DNA from: Pratylenchus scribneri
Lineage: Eukaryota > Nematoda > Chromadorea > Rhabditida > Pratylenchidae
Direction: 5' to 3'
Length of the DNA stretch: 64,000 nt
Assembly: GCA_030063045.1 (NCBI GenBank)
Contig: JAQSEB010000045.1
Coordinates: 1,550,001-1,614,000 of the forward strand
A program made the translations under genes and the position numbers. The notes beneath the pieces were generated by a model, which worked only from the letters and a program-made list of their open reading frames with translations, ran no database searches and had not been told where the DNA came from. Position 1 is the stretch's first letter, and every line of letters starts with the position of its first letter. Positions 61,510 through 64,000 of this stretch are shown here, in pieces.

Positions 61510-63495
61510 TGTCTAAAATTTATCAACATTATCAAATCAAAATCCGCTCAATTTATTTCTTGAATTTGTAATAAAATCTACCTAATAATTTTAAATAAAT
61601 TGCAAAATTATCGAATAGCTCAAACCAATATCCTTAAGGGACTATCATAAATCTTATGTTATTTATAAGATAATATGCCTTTGATGTGGGTTTATAAGGA
61701 GCAATTTTATTTTAACCGAATGCTCACTGCCGATTGCTGCAGGGATCACGAAAATTTTTTTAATTCTAGCCTCAAATAAGATCTCTTTTTTTATATTAAT
61801 GTTGACCTGTTGCCCTTTATTGCCAGTACTCAGTATTATTTGTGTTATGTTTAAAAAATAAACGAAACTTTTTTGTATTTATCTTTCGAAAAACATTTAT
61901 TAATGTTTAAAGTCAATGTCCATTATAATTAATTTGGCAATTTGCGTGCAAGAATATTTTGAATATGTACTAATGTTTTTTCCGTAGTGAATTTATAAGG
62001 AAAACAAGCGAATGTTACTCCTCTCCTACATAAAGTTTATCTGAGTTGGATTCCTTCGAATTTTAGTCTTTTTCATCGAATTTATTTTTTTATTTTGTAT
62101 TACTGATGATTTTAATTTTCTATGCAAAAATAAAAATATTTTGATTAAAGTGATGAAGGAGGATACCAGGAATTTATAAATGGAAAAAATATTTTTTCAG
62201 TCCGTGGATTCCAGTATTAGGGTCGAAAGTTAAAGGACAACTCCTCTAATTGTACTATTACCATACAAAAATTAAAATTTTTCTTTGCTATAATGAAGTT
62301 TAATTTCTCTTTATATTTGTTCAAGAATCATGGTTAATTTTTCTATTGGACTGAATAAAACAGAAAGTTTTTTAAAATTTTGGCAAAATTTTAGCATTTA
62401 TGAAAAAATTATTTATGAAATTTCTTTCTGCCTTCTGTTTTAAAATCAAAAATTAGGCATTGAATTCTACCCAACAATTATTCTAAATCTAATTATGGAT
62501 TAATGATGTACGAAATATCATTCGAAACCAACCATAAAGCGTCAATGCACCCAATAATTCATTTTTAATTTTGGTGTAGTCTACAATTTTCTTGGCACAT
62601 GTCATTTAATAATTTAATATTAAACCCCAGCCAATAGAAAACCGGTGGCGTAATAATTGAATGTGAACATTTCAACACAAATAAGAATCCGTTAATGAAT
62701 TATCAAAAAAAGATAAAAGCAGAAAATGGACAAGAGTAGATTGCAATAGGTAAAAATTTTTTTTCAAAAATTAAAAATGTGCGAATTAAACAATTTAAAT
62801 TTTAAAAATAAGGAAAAAAAAAGTATCAACAATTTTTTCCATATAATTAAAAAGGACACTATTTAATTTGCCGAATAAATTATTGAAAATGTCAAATAAC
62901 CTAATAATAGATTTTAGTGGTTTTTTAGTGGTTTATGTTAGACCCCTATACCCATTTGATAGATCTCGTCAAGACACGTCGATGATTAATTTTAAATTGG
63001 TTTTAAACCAAAATTGGCAAACGGTTTAAAAAAAGGTTTAATATAAGCATGACAAATATATACCAATCGACGCGTCTTGACGAGATCTATCGAATGGGTA
63101 TGGGGTTTAAGGGTCTAGGACAAACCACTAAATCGATAAAACCTATTAAAACTTTATTCGACATTTTCATTAGTCTATTTTAAATATTTCCCTAATCGAA
63201 AATGATTTTCGAACTGTATCAAGTTTAATTTTTTTTTCTCACATTTCTGCACTGCACATCCAGCAGATAAGAGGTAAAGTAAAATAGATAACTTTTGCGT
63301 GTGTCAAAGAGAATAATGTGAACTTATTTATTGGTAAATATAAATAATAAGTTACAAATTTATTAATTTAAATGATCAAATTTTATAAATTTGTTAAAAA
63401 AGAAAAATTTTATTCCAAAAATGATAAAATGTAAAATTGGAATTTCATGAAATCGGAATAATAAAAAAGAATGTAAAATACAAATAAAAAATTTT
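61510..63495. other. Spacer between R5 and R6, with one inverted-repeat element
   Basis: AT-rich, with a copy of the recurring array block at 61,950-62,180 and the palindromic element at 62,885-63,170. No gene seen. Confidence 0.55.
62885..63170. mobile_element. Palindromic MITE (about 285 bp)
   Basis: The arms run AAAATGTC...TAGTGGTTT...AGACCC...TAGATCTCGTCAAGAC and then the inverse of each block (GTCTTGACGAGATCTA...GGGTCTA...AAACCACTA...GACATTTT). The centre is ATTGGTTTTAAACCAAAATT-like. No coding capacity; target duplication not resolved. Confidence 0.8.
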
Positions 63496-64000
63496 TTAAG
63501 CAATAGAAATTTTAGTCAGGGACAATGGAATCATTTGTCGGTTTCCATTATTTTGAGTTGGCAATGGACGGCATGTTAAATTGATTGTTTTCGACTTTGT
63601 TTCCTTCTTCCATAAATTCCACCGTTTTGGCAACACTTCCACTGCCCATTTTTGCCTAAAAGTGGAGCTGGCCCAAAGCATCAGCCAACTTGGTAAAATA
63701 ATATTGCAACTGTCGTGAATAATTGTACTGAGTGCTGATTTAAGATCCGGGAAATGTTCGCCCAATTCCAAGTTGAAGGCTTTCTCAATGGTGCGGAAAT
63801 TCTGAAGGGAAAAACATATAGATTAAATTGGAAATAAATTTTTGTTCAGTAAAAAATCACAAAAAATTTTAAAAATGTGTGAAATTGTTTTTGTTTTAGC
63901 TTAATAAAATTATTTATAAATAAATAATTTACAAAGAATAATGTAATAAATCCGAGGCCAACAAATGTGCACATTGCATAAATCAACAAATTCCTCTCAA
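63496..64000 (-). CDS. R6: serpentine 7TM chemoreceptor, 3' part only (runs off the window)
   Basis: Exon 5 (63801-63496) begins NFRTIEKAFNLELGEHFPDL, carries TM7 (ILPSWLMLWASS) and a KRWNLWKKETKSKT tail, and ends at a stop. Exon 4 is visible from the window edge to 63,933 (LLIYAMCTFVGLGFITLFF, then GTAAAT). Exons 1-3 lie beyond position 64,000. Exon 5 carries a few extra residues at its start compared with R1-R4. Confidence 0.82.

Overview
The window is nuclear DNA of a nematode. It is very AT-rich, its genes have many short GT-AG introns (down to 44 bp), and it carries a tandem array of nematode-type serpentine chemoreceptors. A nematode-style F-box-like gene and a duplicated pair of secreted lysine-rich proteins make a plant-parasitic tylenchid (for example Meloidogyne or a cyst nematode) my best guess. 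That guess is inference from gene content and base composition. All gene models were spliced by hand from reading frame, splice phase and comparison between paralogs; no transcript data were used.

Layout. (1) 1,175-21,039 (+): one large gene of about 19 exons for a Dbl-family RhoGEF of the MCF2/MCF2L (DBS) type, with CRAL-TRIO/Sec14, spectrin-like, DH and PH parts in order. Its 4.4-kb intron holds an F-box-like gene on the opposite strand (13,974-15,577). Other introns hold a TTAA-flanked palindromic element, a 19-bp satellite and a tRNA-like pseudogene. (2) 22,815-28,279 and 29,826-37,826 (+): two tandem paralogous genes (A and B) for secreted proteins of about 727 and 615 residues. Each has a signal peptide, lysine/serine/glutamate-rich exons in phase 1, and a C-terminal part with conserved cysteines. 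I know no family for them. An intron of gene B has grown to about 5 kb with mobile elements and GC-rich arrays. (3) 38-43.5 kb: satellite DNA, a small charged coiled-coil gene (minus) and AT-rich spacer. (4) 43,499-43,848 (+): a two-exon gene for a 101-residue protein with CxxC motifs at both ends and a glycine-zipper-like core. (5) 44,174-64,000 (minus): six tandem five-exon 7TM receptor genes (R1-R6). R2 has lost most of its last exon, and R6 runs off the window.

Repeats make up much of the rest. Three elements carry 8-bp target-site duplications and hAT-like ends but have interiors built by reiterating a short GC-rich word. There are large foldback elements and three satellite families (19, 26 and 36 bp). 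The 36-bp unit is a multiple of three and keeps several frames open over about 1.1 kb, creating false ORFs.

The genes do not form one pathway. The RhoGEF is a conserved housekeeping or developmental signalling gene. The secreted pair and the receptor array are fast-evolving lineage-specific families, and they contain the most unusual material.
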